This document shows positions 27,645-38,579 of a stretch of 64,000 bases of DNA, one piece after another. The position numbers and the translations under genes were made by a program. Under the pieces are notes generated by a model. The model saw nothing but the letters and a program-made list of their open reading frames with translations, had not been told where the DNA came from and did not search any database. Positions within the stretch are counted from its first letter, which is position 1; each line of letters begins with the position of its first letter. The DNA lies in contig NZ_CP093341.1 of NCBI RefSeq assembly GCF_022637455.1, forward strand, positions 124,001 through 188,000, given 5' to 3'. This stretch comes from Lysobacter sp. S4-A87 (GTDB lineage Bacteria; Pseudomonadota; Gammaproteobacteria; Xanthomonadales; Xanthomonadaceae).

Positions 27645-29066
27645 ATGCAGACTTGGTTCCGGCGCAAGGACATCGACCGGGTCACGGTCCACGAGGAAGG
27701 TCGCCGACTGGTGCCGACCCTGAGCTGGCCGCACCTGATCGCCCTGGGCATCGGCGCCATCGTCGGCACCGGCATCTACACCCTGATCGGAGTCGGCGCC
27801 AACCTCGCCGGACCGGCCGTGCTGCTGTCGTTCCTGGTCGCGGGCATCGTCTGCGCCTGCGCCGCACTGGCCTACGCCGAAATGGCGACCATGATGCCGG
27901 CCGCCGGCAGCGCCTATACCTACAGCTACATCGTGCTGGGCGAGGCCATCGCCTGGGTGGTGGGCTGGAGCCTCATCCTCGAGTACTCGCTGGTGGTCAG
28001 CACGGTCGCGGTCGGCTGGTCCGGCTACGCCGTCGGCTTCCTCAAGGGACTGGGGGTGGACCTGCCCTTGTGGTTGACCGCCGGCCCGCACGCGGGCGGC
28101 GTGGTCAACCTGCCAGCGGTGATCATCGTCTTCGTCGTGGCAGGCATGCTGATGGCGGGCACGCGCGAAAGCGCCACCCTCAACGCGATCCTGGTGGTGC
28201 TCAAGATCATCGCGCTGGGCATCTTCGTCGCCATCGCCCTGCCGCATTTCGACGTCGCCAACACCCAGCCGTTCATGCCCTACGGCTTCGCCAAGTCCAT
28301 GGACGCCGGCGGCGTGGAGCGCGGCGTCATGGCCGCTGCGGCGATCATCTTCTTCGCCTTCTACGGGTTCGATGCGATATCCACCGCGGCCGAGGAAACC
28401 AAGAACCCGGGCCGCGACCTGTCGATCGGCATCGTCGGTTCGATGGTCGGCTGCACCCTGATCTACATGGTCGTGGCCCTGGCCGCCGTCGGCGCGCTGA
28501 GCTACACCGTGTTCGGCAACAGCCCCGAGCCGCTGGCGCTGATCCTGCGCGAACTCGGCCAGGGCAAGGCGGCCACCGTCATCGCAGCGGCTGCGGTGAT
28601 CGCGTTGCCGACGGTGCTGCTGGCATTCCTGTACGGCCAGAGCCGCATCTTCTTCGTGATGTCGCGTGACGGCCTGCTGCCGCGCAGCCTGTCGAAGGTC
28701 AACGCGCGCACTGGCACGCCGATCGCCACCACGCTGTTCACCGCAACCCTGGTCGCGGCGCTGGCCGGCGTGGCACGCCTGGACGAGATCGCGGCACTGG
28801 CCAATGCCGGCACGCTGGCGGCCTTCATCGCTGTGGCGGTGTGCCTGCTGGTGCTGCGCAAGCGCGACCCGGAGCGCAAGCGTCTGTTCCGCGCTCCGCT
28901 GGCGTGGGTGATCGGTCCGATCGCGATCTTCGGCTGCCTGTACCTGTTCTGGAGCCTGCCGCAGCGCACGCAGTTGTGGTTCCTGCTGTGGAATGCGATC
29001 GGCGTCGTGGCTTACCTGGCCTACGGCCGCAAGAGCAGCCTGCTGGCTGCCGGCAAGGAAGCGTAA
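27645..29066 (+). CDS. APC-superfamily amino acid permease
   Basis: The 473-residue inner-membrane protein has about twelve helices and the cationic amino-acid transporter (CAT/YhdG-like) pattern. Signatures are LIALGIGAIVGTGIYTLIG near residues 30-48, AALAYAEMATMMPAAGSAYT, and the FYGFDAISTAAEETKNPGRD loop diagnostic of CAT-like permeases. The substrate is probably an amino acid or polyamine but cannot be narrowed. It starts at ATG 27645 and ends just before a hairpin at 29083-29107, convergent with the sirtuin. Confidence 0.9.
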   Translation: MQTWFRRKDIDRVTVHEEGRRLVPTLSWPHLIALGIGAIVGTGIYTLIGVGANLAGPAVLLSFLVAGIVCACAALAYAEMATMMPAAGSAYTYSYIVLGEAIAWVVGWSLILEYSLVVSTVAVGWSGYAVGFLKGLGVDLPLWLTAGPHAGGVVNLPAVIIVFVVAGMLMAGTRESATLNAILVVLKIIALGIFVAIALPHFDVANTQPFMPYGFAKSMDAGGVERGVMAAAAIIFFAFYGFDAISTAAEETKNPGRDLSIGIVGSMVGCTLIYMVVALAAVGALSYTVFGNSPEPLALILRELGQGKAATVIAAAAVIALPTVLLAFLYGQSRIFFVMSRDGLLPRSLSKVNARTGTPIATTLFTATLVAALAGVARLDEIAALANAGTLAAFIAVAVCLLVLRKRDPERKRLFRAPLAWVIGPIAIFGCLYLFWSLPQRTQLWFLLWNAIGVVAYLAYGRKSSLLAAGKEA

Positions 29067-29082
29067 GCATCTGCCATCCGTG

Positions 29083-29107
29083 CAGGAGCCAGCCCCGCTG
29101 GCTCCTG
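29083..29107. terminator. Bidirectional hairpin between permease and sirtuin
   Basis: CAGGAGCCAG (29083-29092) pairs perfectly with CTGGCTCCTG (29098-29107) around CCCCG. It lies between two convergent genes (stops at 29066 and 29117). No U-tract is present, so either an inefficient terminator or a small dispersed hairpin repeat. Similar hairpins with the CAGGAGCC arm occur at 49373. Confidence 0.5.
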
Positions 29108-29116
29108 CCGTTCAGG

Positions 29117-29959
29117 TCAGGCCATCGCTGCCGCTAGCACCGCTCCGGCATCGGCCTGGAGCTTCATTCCCGCCAGATCGTCGGCCCGCGTGCGTCCGCG
29201 GTTGACGATGGCAATGGGCATGCCGGCCTCGTGCGCGCTGCGCACGAAGCGGAAGCCCGAATAGACCATCAGCGACGAGCCCACCACCAGCACCGCATCG
29301 GACGCCTGCAGCGCCTCCTGCGCCTGCAGGTAACGCGGACGCGGGACGTTCTCGCCGAAGAACACCACGTCCGGCTTGAGCATCCCGGCGCAACGCGCGC
29401 ACTGCGGCACGCGGAACGTACTGAAGTCGTGACCGTCCAGATCGGCATCGCCATCCGGTGCAGTCGCCGCATCCAGATCGAGCCAGCCCGGATTCAATGC
29501 GGCAAGTTGCTCCTGCATCGCCGCGCGCGGCTGGCGATCGCCGCAGGCCAGGCAGACCACGTCGTCGAGGCGGCCATGGAGGTCGATCACCTGGCGGCTA
29601 CCGGCGCGCTGGTGCAGGCCATCGACATTCTGGGTGAGCAGGGTCGTCAGCCGGCCCTGCTGCTCCCAGCTCGCGAGGGCGAGGTGGGCGGCGTTCGGCC
29701 GGGCCTGCGCGATGCGCGGCCAGCCGATGAAGCTGCGGGCCCAGTAGCGGGCGTTGATCTGCGGATCGATCGTGAACGCCTGGTAGGTCACTGGCGGCGT
29801 GCGCTTCCACTGGCCGTCGCCGTCGCGGTAGTCGGGAATGCCCGAATCGGTGCTGCAACCGGCACCGGTGAGCACGAACACACGCCGATGCGGGTGCAGC
29901 CACTCGCGCAGGCGGTCGGCGTCTTCGTGCAGGGAGGCGTTCTTGGGAGCTGCGGACAT
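29117..29959 (-). CDS. NAD-dependent protein deacylase (Sir2 family)
   Basis: The 280-residue sirtuin has the NAD-binding [15 protein letters not shown] (32-46), [12 protein letters not shown] (109-120), catalytic His128 in DLHGRLDD, and a zinc site Cys136/Cys139/Cys187/Cys190 (CLACG and CARC). [12 protein letters not shown] follows. Sequence style is that of class II (SIRT4-like) bacterial sirtuins rather than E. coli CobB. It removes acyl groups from lysines using NAD. It starts at ATG 29959, divergent from lhr. Confidence 0.93.
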   Translation of the reverse strand: MSAAPKNASLHEDADRLREWLHPHRRVFVLTGAGCSTDSGIPDYRDGDGQWKRTPPVTYQAFTIDPQINARYWARSFIGWPRIAQARPNAAHLALASWEQQGRLTTLLTQNVDGLHQRAGSRQVIDLHGRLDDVVCLACGDRQPRAAMQEQLAALNPGWLDLDAATAPDGDADLDGHDFSTFRVPQCARCAGMLKPDVVFFGENVPRPRYLQAQEALQASDAVLVVGSSLMVYSGFRFVRSAHEAGMPIAIVNRGRTRADDLAGMKLQADAGAVLAAAMA

Positions 29960-30048
29960 GGCCCCATCTTCTCATTCATGGCCGTTTTCCGGCCGCCAGC
30001 CTGAACGTCGTCTCAGGGACTGAGACGGTCTTGCGACACGATCCCGCC

Positions 30049-33000
30049 ATGCCCCTGGATGCATTCCACCCCGCCGTTGCCGCCTGGTTCGCCAAGGCAT
30101 TTCCTGCGCCGACCCCGGCGCAGGTGCAGGCGTGGCCGGCGATCCGCAGCGGGCGCAACACCCTGGTCGCTGCGCCGACCGGTTCAGGCAAGACCCTGAC
30201 CGCATTCATGACCGCGATCGACGGTCTGATAAGGCAGGGACTGGCCAATGCCGACGGCGCCGGGCTGTTCGGCACCGGGCCGACGGCCGCGTTGCCGGAC
30301 GAAACCGTGGTCGTCTACATCTCGCCGCTGAAGGCGCTGTCGAACGACATCCGCATCAACCTGGAGGCGCCGCTCGCCGGCATCCGCGCCGAGCTGCAGG
30401 CCATGGGCTTGCCCGACGTCGAGATCCGCACCGCCGTGCGCAACGGCGACACACCGCAGGCCGAGCGCGCGCTGACGCGACGCAAGCCGCCGCACATCCT
30501 GGTGACCACGCCCGAATCGCTGTACGTGCTGCTGGGCTCCGAATCCGGCCGGGCGATGCTGTCGACGGTGCGCAGCGTGATTGTGGATGAAATCCACGCG
30601 GTGGCCGCCAGCAAGCGCGGCAGTCATCTGGCGCTGTCGCTGGAGCGCCTGGAGGCACTGGCTGGCCGTGGGCTCACCCGCATTGGCCTGTCGGCGACGC
30701 AGAAGCCGATCGAGGCCGTCGCGCGATTCCTCGTGGGCGCCGCAAAGCCCGAAGTCGACTGCACCATCGTCGATATCGGCTACACCCGCGAACGCGACCT
30801 CGCGCTGGAATTGCCGCCGACACCGCTCAGCGCGGTGATGTCCAACGACCAGTGGGACCAGGTCTATGTGCGCCTGGCCGACCTGGTCGAGCAGCACCGC
30901 ACCACCCTGGTGTTCGTCAACACACGGCGCATGGCCGAGCGTGCCGCACGTCACCTCGGCGAGCGCCTGGGCAAGGACGTCGTCGCCGCGCACCACGGCA
31001 GCCTGGCGAAGGAACTGCGCCTGGATGCCGAGCAGAAGCTCAAGCGTGGCGAGCTGCGCGTGCTTGTGGCGACCGCCTCGCTGGAGCTGGGCATCGACAT
31101 CGGCGATGTCGACCTGGTCTGCCAGCTCGGTTCGCCGCGCTCGATCGCCGCATTCCTGCAGCGCGTCGGTCGCTCCGGCCACCACGTGGGTGGCGTGCCG
31201 AAGGGGCGCCTGTTCCCGCAGACGCGCGATGAGCTGGTCGAATGCGCGGCGTTGCTCGACTCGGTACGCCGCGGCGAACTCGATGCACTCGTCATGCCCG
31301 ATGCGCCGCTCGACGTGCTCGCCCAGCAGATCGTCGCCGAGGTGTCGTGCCGCGAATGGGACGAGGACGCGCTGTACGACTGGGTGCGTCGCGCTTCACC
31401 GTACGCGCAGCTCAAGCGCGAAGACTTCGACGCAGTGGTGCGGATGCTGGCCGAAGGCTTCACCACCCGGCGTGGCATCCGTGCCGGCTACCTGCATCGC
31501 GATGCGGTCAACCGCAAGCTGCGAGGCCGCAAGGGCGGGCGCATGACCGCGCTGATGTCCGGCGGCACCATCCCCGACACCGCCGACTATGCGGTCGTGG
31601 TGGAGCCGGAGTCGTTGTTCATCGGCAGCGTCAACGAAGACTTCGCCATCGAGAGCATGGCCGGCGACATCTTCCAGCTCGGCAATGCCAGCTACCGGAT
31701 CCTGCGCGTGGAGCCGGGCAAGGTTCGCGTGGAAGACGCCCAGGGCGCGCCGCCGAGCATTCCGTTCTGGTTGGGCGAGGCGCCCGGTCGCAGCGACGAG
31801 TTGTCGTTCGCGGTGTCGCGCCTACGCGAGGAAGTGGCTTCGCGGCTAGAAGCGAGCCTTCCACCGGAGGGCGAAGCCGTCGCCGTGGCGCCACCTGCGC
31901 AGGTGGCCAGCGAAACCTGGCTTCGCGACGACCTCGGCCTGCCCGCCGCTGCCGCGCAGCAGGTCAGCGAGTACCTGGCCAGCACGCAGGCCGCGCTCGG
32001 TGCGATGCCGAGCCAGCACACACTGGTGCTGGAGCGCTTCTTCGACGAAAGCGGCGGCACCCAGCTCGTCATCCACACCCCCCATGGCAGCCGCATCAAC
32101 CGCGCCTGGGGTCTGGCCCTGCGCAAGCGCTTCTGCCGGCAGTTCAACTTCGAACTGCAGGCGGCCGCGACCGAGGACGCGATCGTGCTGTCGCTGTCGA
32201 CCAGCCACAGCTTCCCGCTCGAAGAAGTCTCGCGTTACCTGCATTCGTCGTCGGCCGGGCACGTGCTGATCCAGGCCTTGCTCGACGCGCCGATGTTCGG
32301 CGTGCGCTGGCGCTGGGCCGCCACGACCGCGCTGGCGCTGCCGCGCTTCGTCGGTGGCAAGAAAGTCCCGCCGCAGTTGCAGCGCATGAAGTCCGAGGAC
32401 CTGCTGGCGACCGTGTTCCCCGACCAGGTGGCCTGCGCCGAGAACCTCGTCGGTGAGCGCGAAGTGCCCGACCACCCACTGGTTGCGCAGACCTTGCACG
32501 ACTGCCTGTACGAGGCGATGGATGTCGAAGGCTGGCTGCGCCTGCTGCGGGCGATGGAGGCGGGCGAAGTCACGATCGTCGCCCGCGACCTCAGCGCGCC
32601 ATCGCCGTTCGCCGCAGAAGTGCTCAACGCGCGCCCGTATTCGTTCCTTGACGATGCACCGCTGGAGGAGCGCCGGACCCAGGCCGTGCAGACCCGTCGT
32701 TATGCCGATGCGCAGAGCGCCGACGATCTGGGCCGCCTCGACGCAAGCGCGATAGACGCAGTGCGCGAAGAGGCCTGGCCGCAGGTGCGCAGCGTCGACG
32801 AGATGCACGAGGCACTGATGGGCCTGGGCGTGGTGACTGCGCGCGAAGTGCGCGAGAACGGCTGGGCCGACTGGCTCGCACGGCTGGCGAAAGACCACCG
32901 CGCCACCGCCCTGCAGCGTGCCTCCGGCGCTGGCGGCAAAGGCGTTGGTGTTAAGGCAGGCGTCGCAGTCGTGGTCGACGAGGGCACCGACCTGTGGTGC

Positions 33001-34512
33001 GCCGCTGAACGCCTGCCGCAGCTCCAGATCGTGTATCCGCAGGCACGGTTGCACCCGTCCCTCGAGGCACCTGCCGAGTTCGCCCGGCAGACGTGGTCGC
33101 GCGAAGACGCCCTGATCGAACTGCTGCGCTCGCGACTGACCGGACTCGGCCCGACGCCGGTGCAGGTGCTGGCCGACGACTTGTCGCTGCCGCGCGGCGA
33201 TGTCGAGCAGACCCTGTTGCGCCTGCAAAGCGAAGGTTACGTGATGCAGGGCCGCTTCACCCCCGGCGTCGATGCCGACGAGTGGTGCGAGCGCCACCTG
33301 CTCGCACGCATCCATCGCTACACGCTGCGGCGCCTGCGCCGCGAGATCGAACCTTTGGCGCCGCGCGACTTCATGCGCTTCGCCTTCGACTGGCAGCGCG
33401 TCGGACCGTCGGTCCGTGTCCAGGGCCCGGAGGCGCTGGTGGGCGTGCTGTCGCAGCTCGAGGGTTTCGAGGCGCCGGCATCGTCCTGGGAATCGGAACT
33501 GCTGCCGGCACGCGTCAGCGACTACTCCATCTCGTGGCTCGACGACCTGTGCACGTCGGGGCGGACGCTGTGGACGCGCCTGCGTGCCGGCAGCAACGAG
33601 GCCAATGCCGCGCGCGGCAGCACGCCGGTCCGCAGCACGCCCATCGTCCTGCTGCCGCGTCGCGATGCCGCGACCTGGACACGACTGGCACCGCCGGTGG
33701 GCGCCGACGAAGCGCTGTCCACGCGCGCGCAACGTGTGCTCGACCATCTGGCCGAGCACGGTGCCTCGTTCTTCGACGAACTCGTCACCGGCGCGCACCT
33801 GCTGCGCACCGAGCTGGAGGACGCGCTGGCCGAACTGGTCGCGCGCGGCCGCATCCACTGCGACAGCTATGCCGGCCTGCGCGCGCTGCTGGTGCCGGCG
33901 TCCAAGCGTCCCGGCGCGCAGAGCGGGCGTCGCCGGCGCGCGGCGCTGTTCGGGATCGAGGATGCCGGCCGCTGGGCGCTGATCCGTCGCCCTCCGGGCA
34001 GCGACAAGCGCGACCCGGAGGATGTCGAGCACATCGCGCGGGTGCTCCTGCGTCGCCACGGCGTCGTCTGCTGGCGCCTGCTCGAACGCGAGGCGACGTG
34101 GCTGCCGCCGTGGCGCGAGCTGGTGCGTGTCTACCACCGGCTGGAAGCGCGCGGCGAGATTCGCGGCGGCCGTTTCATCGCCGGCCTGTCGGGCGAGCAA
34201 TTCGCGCTGCCCGAGGCCATCGGGCTGATGCGCCAGGTTCGCCAGCGACCGCACGACGGCGCGCTGGTATGCGTGTCGGCGGTCGATCCGCTGAACCTGC
34301 TCGGCACCGTGCTCACTGGAACCAAGGTGCCGCGCCTGGCCGGTTCGCGCATTGCGTTCCGCGACGGCATTGCCGTGGCCACGCTGGTGTCGGGCGAGGT
34401 CGAGATTCTGGTGGAGCTGGAGCCGGACGATGCCCGCGCCGTGCGCAAGGCATTGCTGCGTGAGCCGGACTCGACGTTCGCACCGGTGCCGGTGGCTCCT
34501 TCGCCAGGGTGA
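30049..34512 (+). CDS. lhr: Large helicase-related protein Lhr
   Basis: The 1487-residue superfamily-2 helicase belongs to DNA repair. Helicase motifs include [12 protein letters not shown] near residue 44, [44 protein letters not shown] and GRSGHH. The Lhr-core C-terminal region follows ([27 protein letters not shown]), and then the long bacterial Lhr-specific C-terminus, as in the roughly 1500-residue enterobacterial and mycobacterial forms. The ATG at 30049 is preferred over a TTG at 30031. A CACGAT element ends seven bases before it, so a leaderless mRNA is possible. Confidence 0.93.
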   Translation: MPLDAFHPAVAAWFAKAFPAPTPAQVQAWPAIRSGRNTLVAAPTGSGKTLTAFMTAIDGLIRQGLANADGAGLFGTGPTAALPDETVVVYISPLKALSNDIRINLEAPLAGIRAELQAMGLPDVEIRTAVRNGDTPQAERALTRRKPPHILVTTPESLYVLLGSESGRAMLSTVRSVIVDEIHAVAASKRGSHLALSLERLEALAGRGLTRIGLSATQKPIEAVARFLVGAAKPEVDCTIVDIGYTRERDLALELPPTPLSAVMSNDQWDQVYVRLADLVEQHRTTLVFVNTRRMAERAARHLGERLGKDVVAAHHGSLAKELRLDAEQKLKRGELRVLVATASLELGIDIGDVDLVCQLGSPRSIAAFLQRVGRSGHHVGGVPKGRLFPQTRDELVECAALLDSVRRGELDALVMPDAPLDVLAQQIVAEVSCREWDEDALYDWVRRASPYAQLKREDFDAVVRMLAEGFTTRRGIRAGYLHRDAVNRKLRGRKGGRMTALMSGGTIPDTADYAVVVEPESLFIGSVNEDFAIESMAGDIFQLGNASYRILRVEPGKVRVEDAQGAPPSIPFWLGEAPGRSDELSFAVSRLREEVASRLEASLPPEGEAVAVAPPAQVASETWLRDDLGLPAAAAQQVSEYLASTQAALGAMPSQHTLVLERFFDESGGTQLVIHTPHGSRINRAWGLALRKRFCRQFNFELQAAATEDAIVLSLSTSHSFPLEEVSRYLHSSSAGHVLIQALLDAPMFGVRWRWAATTALALPRFVGGKKVPPQLQRMKSEDLLATVFPDQVACAENLVGEREVPDHPLVAQTLHDCLYEAMDVEGWLRLLRAMEAGEVTIVARDLSAPSPFAAEVLNARPYSFLDDAPLEERRTQAVQTRRYADAQSADDLGRLDASAIDAVREEAWPQVRSVDEMHEALMGLGVVTAREVRENGWADWLARLAKDHRATALQRASGAGGKGVGVKAGVAVVVDEGTDLWCAAERLPQLQIVYPQARLHPSLEAPAEFARQTWSREDALIELLRSRLTGLGPTPVQVLADDLSLPRGDVEQTLLRLQSEGYVMQGRFTPGVDADEWCERHLLARIHRYTLRRLRREIEPLAPRDFMRFAFDWQRVGPSVRVQGPEALVGVLSQLEGFEAPASSWESELLPARVSDYSISWLDDLCTSGRTLWTRLRAGSNEANAARGSTPVRSTPIVLLPRRDAATWTRLAPPVGADEALSTRAQRVLDHLAEHGASFFDELVTGAHLLRTELEDALAELVARGRIHCDSYAGLRALLVPASKRPGAQSGRRRRAALFGIEDAGRWALIRRPPGSDKRDPEDVEHIARVLLRRHGVVCWRLLEREATWLPPWRELVRVYHRLEARGEIRGGRFIAGLSGEQFALPEAIGLMRQVRQRPHDGALVCVSAVDPLNLLGTVLTGTKVPRLAGSRIAFRDGIAVATLVSGEVEILVELEPDDARAVRKALLREPDSTFAPVPVAPSPG

Positions 34513-34666
34513 GGCGGCCGCTCCATGGACAGGCGGCGCACGCCTCTCCACGGCGCATCGACCTGGCGTGTCCCGAAACGGTCAATGCATTGCAACCTGC
34601 GGCGGTCACCATCGCGCGGCCGGCTGCATGGGGGAGCCGGATTCCCCATCGCACAAGGACCGTCCC

Positions 34667-35998
34667 ATGCCTGCACTGCGCCCCAAGCTTGCCCGTTTCC
34701 TCGCGATTGCCGGACTGCTCGTGCTCGGCACCGCCTGCGCCACCGCGGTTGCCAAGGATGCCGGCGCACCCGATGCTCGCACCGTGAGCACCCCCGACCG
34801 CAACTACCGACCTGATCACCGAGCTGATCATCAGGGCCTGATCGTCATCGGCCACCGCGGCGCCAGCGGCTATCGCCCGGAGCACACGCTGGAGTCCTAT
34901 CGCCTGGCGATTCGCCAGGGCGCCGATTTCATCGAGCCGGATCTGGTCGCCACCCGCGACGGCGTGCTGGTCGCGCGCCACGAGAACGAGATCGCCGGCA
35001 CCACCGACGTGGCCAACCACCCCGAGTTCGCGGCTCGCCGCACCACCAAGGTCGTCGATGGCGTCACGATGACCGGCTGGTTCACCGAGGACTTCACGCT
35101 AGCCGAGTTGAAGACATTGCGGGCGAAGGAGCGGATCCCGGCGATCCGCCCGGCCAACACGCGCTTCGACGGCATGTACACGATCCCGACCCTGGCCGAA
35201 GTCATCGCGCTGGTGAAGCGCGAGAGCCGCAATGGCCGCAAGGTCGGCATCTATCCCGAAACCAAGCATCCGACCTACTTCGCACGCGAGGGCAAGCGGC
35301 TCGACGGCCGTCCTGTTGCCATCTCGCTGGGCGCGAAACTGGTCGAGACGCTGGTGGCGGAGGGGTTCACCGACCCCAGGCGCATCTACGTGCAGAGCTT
35401 CGAGGTCGAGAACCTGATCGAACTGAAGAAGAAGCTGATGCCGGCTGCCGGCATCGATCTGCCACTGGTGCAGCTGTACGACGATTTCAACGACGCGCGC
35501 CCCTACGACGTGGTCTACAACGCGAGCCACGGTGGCGACATGAGCGCCCTCTACGGCGGGCTGATTGGTCAGGTCGAAGGTGGGCTGTCGACGGCAACGC
35601 GCTACGGCGCGCTGGCCACCGAGCCGGTGCTGCAGTGGATGAAGGCCAACTACGCCAGGGGCGTCGGCCCGTGGAAGGGCAACCTGCTGCCGCGGCAGCC
35701 GCTCGCGCCGCCGGTCGATGCCAACGGCGACGGCAAGGCCGAACTGGCCGGGCAGGGCACCGGCCTGGTTCATCCGATGCTGGGCTGGGCGTTGAAGGCG
35801 GGCTTGCAGGTGCACCCGTACACGCTGCGGGCCGAGGAAACGTACCTGGCGCAGACGCCTGGCGGCGTCACGCAATCGGTCGTGGCCGAGGCGATGCAGC
35901 TGTATGGACTGGGCGCACAGGGCTTCTTCATCGACCAGCCCGACCAGGGCGTGCTGGCGCGCGAGATGTTCCTCGAACTCAGCCGGGTTGCGCCGTAG
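34667..35998 (+). CDS. Glycerophosphodiester phosphodiesterase (GlpQ-like, exported)
   Basis: This enzyme hydrolyses glycerophosphodiesters from phospholipid turnover to glycerol-3-phosphate and an alcohol. The 443-residue protein has a Sec signal (cleavage near AVA-K, residue 29). The GDPD catalytic residues are present: HRGASG (63-68), Glu90 and Asp92 in FIEPDLV, and His105 in VLVARHENEI. It is about 85 residues longer than E. coli GlpQ. The extra length includes an EF-hand-like loop DANGDGKAEL at about 351-360, which could bind calcium. AAGGA upstream supports the ATG at 34667. Confidence 0.9.
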   Translation: MPALRPKLARFLAIAGLLVLGTACATAVAKDAGAPDARTVSTPDRNYRPDHRADHQGLIVIGHRGASGYRPEHTLESYRLAIRQGADFIEPDLVATRDGVLVARHENEIAGTTDVANHPEFAARRTTKVVDGVTMTGWFTEDFTLAELKTLRAKERIPAIRPANTRFDGMYTIPTLAEVIALVKRESRNGRKVGIYPETKHPTYFAREGKRLDGRPVAISLGAKLVETLVAEGFTDPRRIYVQSFEVENLIELKKKLMPAAGIDLPLVQLYDDFNDARPYDVVYNASHGGDMSALYGGLIGQVEGGLSTATRYGALATEPVLQWMKANYARGVGPWKGNLLPRQPLAPPVDANGDGKAELAGQGTGLVHPMLGWALKAGLQVHPYTLRAEETYLAQTPGGVTQSVVAEAMQLYGLGAQGFFIDQPDQGVLAREMFLELSRVAP

Positions 35999-36044
35999 CC
36001 CGCTTGCCTTGTGCTTGGTGGTCTTCGGTGGCCCTCACCCCAAA

Positions 36045-36068
36045 CCCTCTCCCGCAAGCAGGAGAGGG
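36045..36068 (+). terminator. Hairpin after the GDPD gene
   Basis: CCCTCTCC (36045-36052) pairs with GGAGAGGG (36061-36068) around CGCAAGCA. The surrounding CCCTCACCCC...CCCGCAAGCAGGAGAGG text is a short dispersed repeat common in GC-rich proteobacteria, so it may be a repeat that also acts as a terminator. Confidence 0.45.
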
Positions 36069-36083
36069 GCCTATCACCAGGCG

Positions 36084-36116
36084 AAAAAAAAACCGCCCAG
36101 GTCACCCCGGGCGGTT
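36084..36116 (-). terminator. Rho-independent terminator of the M3 peptidase gene
   Basis: On the minus strand AACCGCCC (36116-36109) pairs with GGGCGGTT (36098-36091) around a ten-base loop, followed by a run of U encoded by the A-tract at 36084-36092. It lies 25 bases past the stop of the M3 peptidase at 36142. This is one of the clearest intrinsic terminators in the window. Confidence 0.85.
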
Positions 36117-36141
36117 TCGTACCACCATCGCGTAGAGCGAC

Positions 36142-38352
36142 TTACTTCTTGGCAGCCTTGCCGGTCGCCTCGGAACCCGAAGTCGCGGTCAGGCCACGCT
36201 TCTCCAGCAGCGGCTCGATCTTCGGATCGTGGCCGGCGAAGTTGCGGAACAGCTGCAGCGCATCGACGCTGCCGCCCTGCGACAGCAGCGACTGGCGGAA
36301 ATGGTCGCCGTTCTTGCGCGACAGACCGCCATTTTCCTTGAACCACTCCACCGAGTTCGCGTCCAGCACTTCCGACCAGATGTACGCGTAGTAGCCAGCC
36401 GCGTAGCCACCCATGATGTGGCTGAAGTACGGCGTACGGTAACGCGGCGGCACCGCGTAGAAATTGACACCGTCCTTCTTCAGCGCCGTGGCCTCAAAGC
36501 CCATCACGCCGTTTGCAGCCGGAAGCTGCGACGCCGTCGCCTGGTGCCAGTTCTGGTCGAGCATCGCCGAACCCAGGTACTCGGTCGTGGCGAAGCCCTG
36601 GTTGAACTTCGAGCTGGCCAGGACCTTGTCGAGCAGTTCCTTCGGCATCGCCGCGCCAGTCTGGTAGTGCTTGGCGTAATTGGCCAGGATCGACGGCCAG
36701 TCAGCCCACATCTCGTTGACCTGCGAGGGGTACTCGACGAAGTCGCGCGGCACGCTGGTGCCGGAGAAGTAGGGGTACTCGACGTTCGAGAACATGCCGT
36801 GCAGCGCATGGCCGAACTCGTGGAACGCCGTGGTCACCTCATCCCAGGTCATCAGCGTCGGCTTGCCTTCCGACGGCTTGGGGATGTTCAGGTGGTTGGC
36901 CACCACCGGCTTGAAGCCGGTCATGCCGGACTGGTCGACGTACGAGTTCATCCACGCACCGCCACGCTTGGACGAGCGCGCGTACGGATCGAAGATGAAG
37001 ATCGCCAGCTGCGAACCGTCCTCGTTGAACACGTCGTACACCCAGGTGTCGGCGTGGTACTTGGGCAGGTCGGTGCGCTGCTTGAACTTCAGGCCGTACA
37101 GCTGGCCCGCAGCGTAGAACACGCCGTTCTCCAGAACGTTCTTCATCTCGAAGTACGGCTTGAGCTGCGACTCGTCAAACGCGTACTTCTCCTGGCGCAC
37201 CTTCTCGGTGTAGAACGACCAGTCCCACGGCTCCAGCTTGAAGGTCGGCTGGCCCTTGGCCTTCTGTTCCTTGTCGATCATCGCCTGCAGGTCGGCACCC
37301 TCGCGCTCGGCGTTGGCGACGGCAGCCGGGGCGAGCTGGCCGAGCATCTTGTTGACTGCCTCGGGCGACTTGGCGGTCTCGTCTTCAAGCACGTAGGCCG
37401 CGTAGTTCGGGTAACCCATGATCTTGGCGCGTTCGGCGCGCAGCTTGGTGACCTGGGACACGATGGCGGTGTTGTCGTACTCGTTGCCGCGGCTGCCGCG
37501 GGCGATCGAGGCCTTGTGCAGGCGCTCGCGCACGGCACGGTTGGTCAGCGATGCCTCCGGCGGCTGGCCGGTGGTGTTGAGCAGGGCGATGACGTACTTG
37601 CCGTCGAGCTTGCGCGCCTTGGCCGCTTCGGCGGCGGAGGCGATCTGCTCGTCGGTCAGGCCGTCGAGCTCTTCCTTGGTGTCGACGACGATAGCTGACG
37701 CATTCACTTCGGCCAGCACGTTCTGGCTGAACTTGGTGCCCAGCGCGGCCAGCTCGGAATTGATCGCCTTGGTGCGGGTCTTGTCGGCTTCCGACAGGTT
37801 GGCGCCGGAACGGACGAAGTCGGTGTAGTAGCGCTCGATCAGGCGCACGCCCTGGGCGTCGAGGCCGAGGGTGGTGCGGGTGTCGTACAGCGCCTTCACA
37901 CGCGCAAAGAGCTTGGCGTTGAGGTTGATCGCGTCACGGTGCGCGGAGAACTTCGGCGCGTAGGTCGCCTGCAGCTTCTCGCGGGTCGGATTGGTGTCGG
38001 TGCCGACCAGGTTGAAGAACACCGTGGTGGAGCGGGTCAGGGTGCGACCGGACTTTTCCATCGCGATGATGGTGTTGTCGAAGGTCGGCTTCGCCGTGTT
38101 GTTGGCGATCGCATCGATCTCCTTCAACTGCTCGGCCATGCCGGCGTCGAAGGCGGGCGCGAAGTCGGCGTCCTTGATCTTGTCGAACTGCGGGTAGTGC
38201 AGCGGCAGCGGGCTGTCGCTGAAGAACGGGTTCACGCTGTTGGGCGTCGGGGCTTGCGCGCTCACGGACGTATCTGCCTTGGGGGTCTTGGCATAGGTGG
38301 GGGCGGTTGCGCTCAATGCCACGGCCAGGGCCAGCGCGAGAGGGTGCTTCAT
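36142..38352 (-). CDS. dcp: M3-family peptidyl-dipeptidase Dcp (exported)
   Basis: The 736-residue zinc metallopeptidase removes C-terminal dipeptides. A signal peptide (MKHPLALALAVALSATAPTY, cleavage near YAK) sends it to the periplasm, as with Dcp relatives in Xanthomonadaceae. The M3 zinc motif HEFGHALH lies at 511-518. Other conserved parts are FIFDPYARSSKRGGAWM, GTSVPRDFVEYPSQVNE and MGGYAAGYYAYIWSEVLD. Its substrates are peptides, so it may feed dipeptides to the POT transporter at 20427. A strong terminator follows at 36084. Confidence 0.92.
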   Translation of the reverse strand: MKHPLALALAVALSATAPTYAKTPKADTSVSAQAPTPNSVNPFFSDSPLPLHYPQFDKIKDADFAPAFDAGMAEQLKEIDAIANNTAKPTFDNTIIAMEKSGRTLTRSTTVFFNLVGTDTNPTREKLQATYAPKFSAHRDAINLNAKLFARVKALYDTRTTLGLDAQGVRLIERYYTDFVRSGANLSEADKTRTKAINSELAALGTKFSQNVLAEVNASAIVVDTKEELDGLTDEQIASAAEAAKARKLDGKYVIALLNTTGQPPEASLTNRAVRERLHKASIARGSRGNEYDNTAIVSQVTKLRAERAKIMGYPNYAAYVLEDETAKSPEAVNKMLGQLAPAAVANAEREGADLQAMIDKEQKAKGQPTFKLEPWDWSFYTEKVRQEKYAFDESQLKPYFEMKNVLENGVFYAAGQLYGLKFKQRTDLPKYHADTWVYDVFNEDGSQLAIFIFDPYARSSKRGGAWMNSYVDQSGMTGFKPVVANHLNIPKPSEGKPTLMTWDEVTTAFHEFGHALHGMFSNVEYPYFSGTSVPRDFVEYPSQVNEMWADWPSILANYAKHYQTGAAMPKELLDKVLASSKFNQGFATTEYLGSAMLDQNWHQATASQLPAANGVMGFEATALKKDGVNFYAVPPRYRTPYFSHIMGGYAAGYYAYIWSEVLDANSVEWFKENGGLSRKNGDHFRQSLLSQGGSVDALQLFRNFAGHDPKIEPLLEKRGLTATSGSEATGKAAKK

Positions 38353-38469
38353 TGGACTGAAACCTCGTCAAAGGGAGCCCGCAGCCTACCCGATGGGGGG
38401 CTTGGGTACCCCTGACGAAAGGCATGGGCAGGGCAACGGCCCGGACTGGCAAAGGCTGGCTACACTCCC

Positions 38470-38549
38470 GTAGCCCGGGTAAGCGCAGCGCACCGGGGGA
38501 ACCGGCATCGGACACCGGACCCCGGGTGCGCTGCGCTTACCCGGGCTAC
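38470..38549. repeat. Palindromic GTAGCCCGGGTAAGCG element, copy 1
   Basis: The arms, beginning GTAGCCCGGGTAAGCGCAGC on the left and ending GCTGCGCTTACCCGGGCTAC on the right, are inverted copies of each other and extend into CGCACC/GGTGCG. They surround a loop of about 25 bases. The element sits between the divergent M3 peptidase and amidohydrolase genes. It is a REP/BIME-like dispersed element known in style from Xanthomonadaceae intergenic regions. The second copy is at 43340. Confidence 0.85.
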
Positions 38550-38579
38550 CTCCGACATTCCGCCACACAGGGAACCTGC

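Noticed and set aside
29117-34512. Sirtuin and lhr as a defence island
   Set aside because: Both are housekeeping-type genes in divergent units with ordinary neighbours; no nuclease or sensor partner.
31846-34551. An open frame of about 900 codons opposite lhr
   Set aside because: Shadow of the lhr coding strand; no motif.
38424-38579. N-terminal extension of the amidohydrolase containing SPGKRSAPG and CAYPGY peptides
   Set aside because: This text is a translation of the palindromic repeat, not a protein part; the signal-peptide ATG at 38580 is the start.
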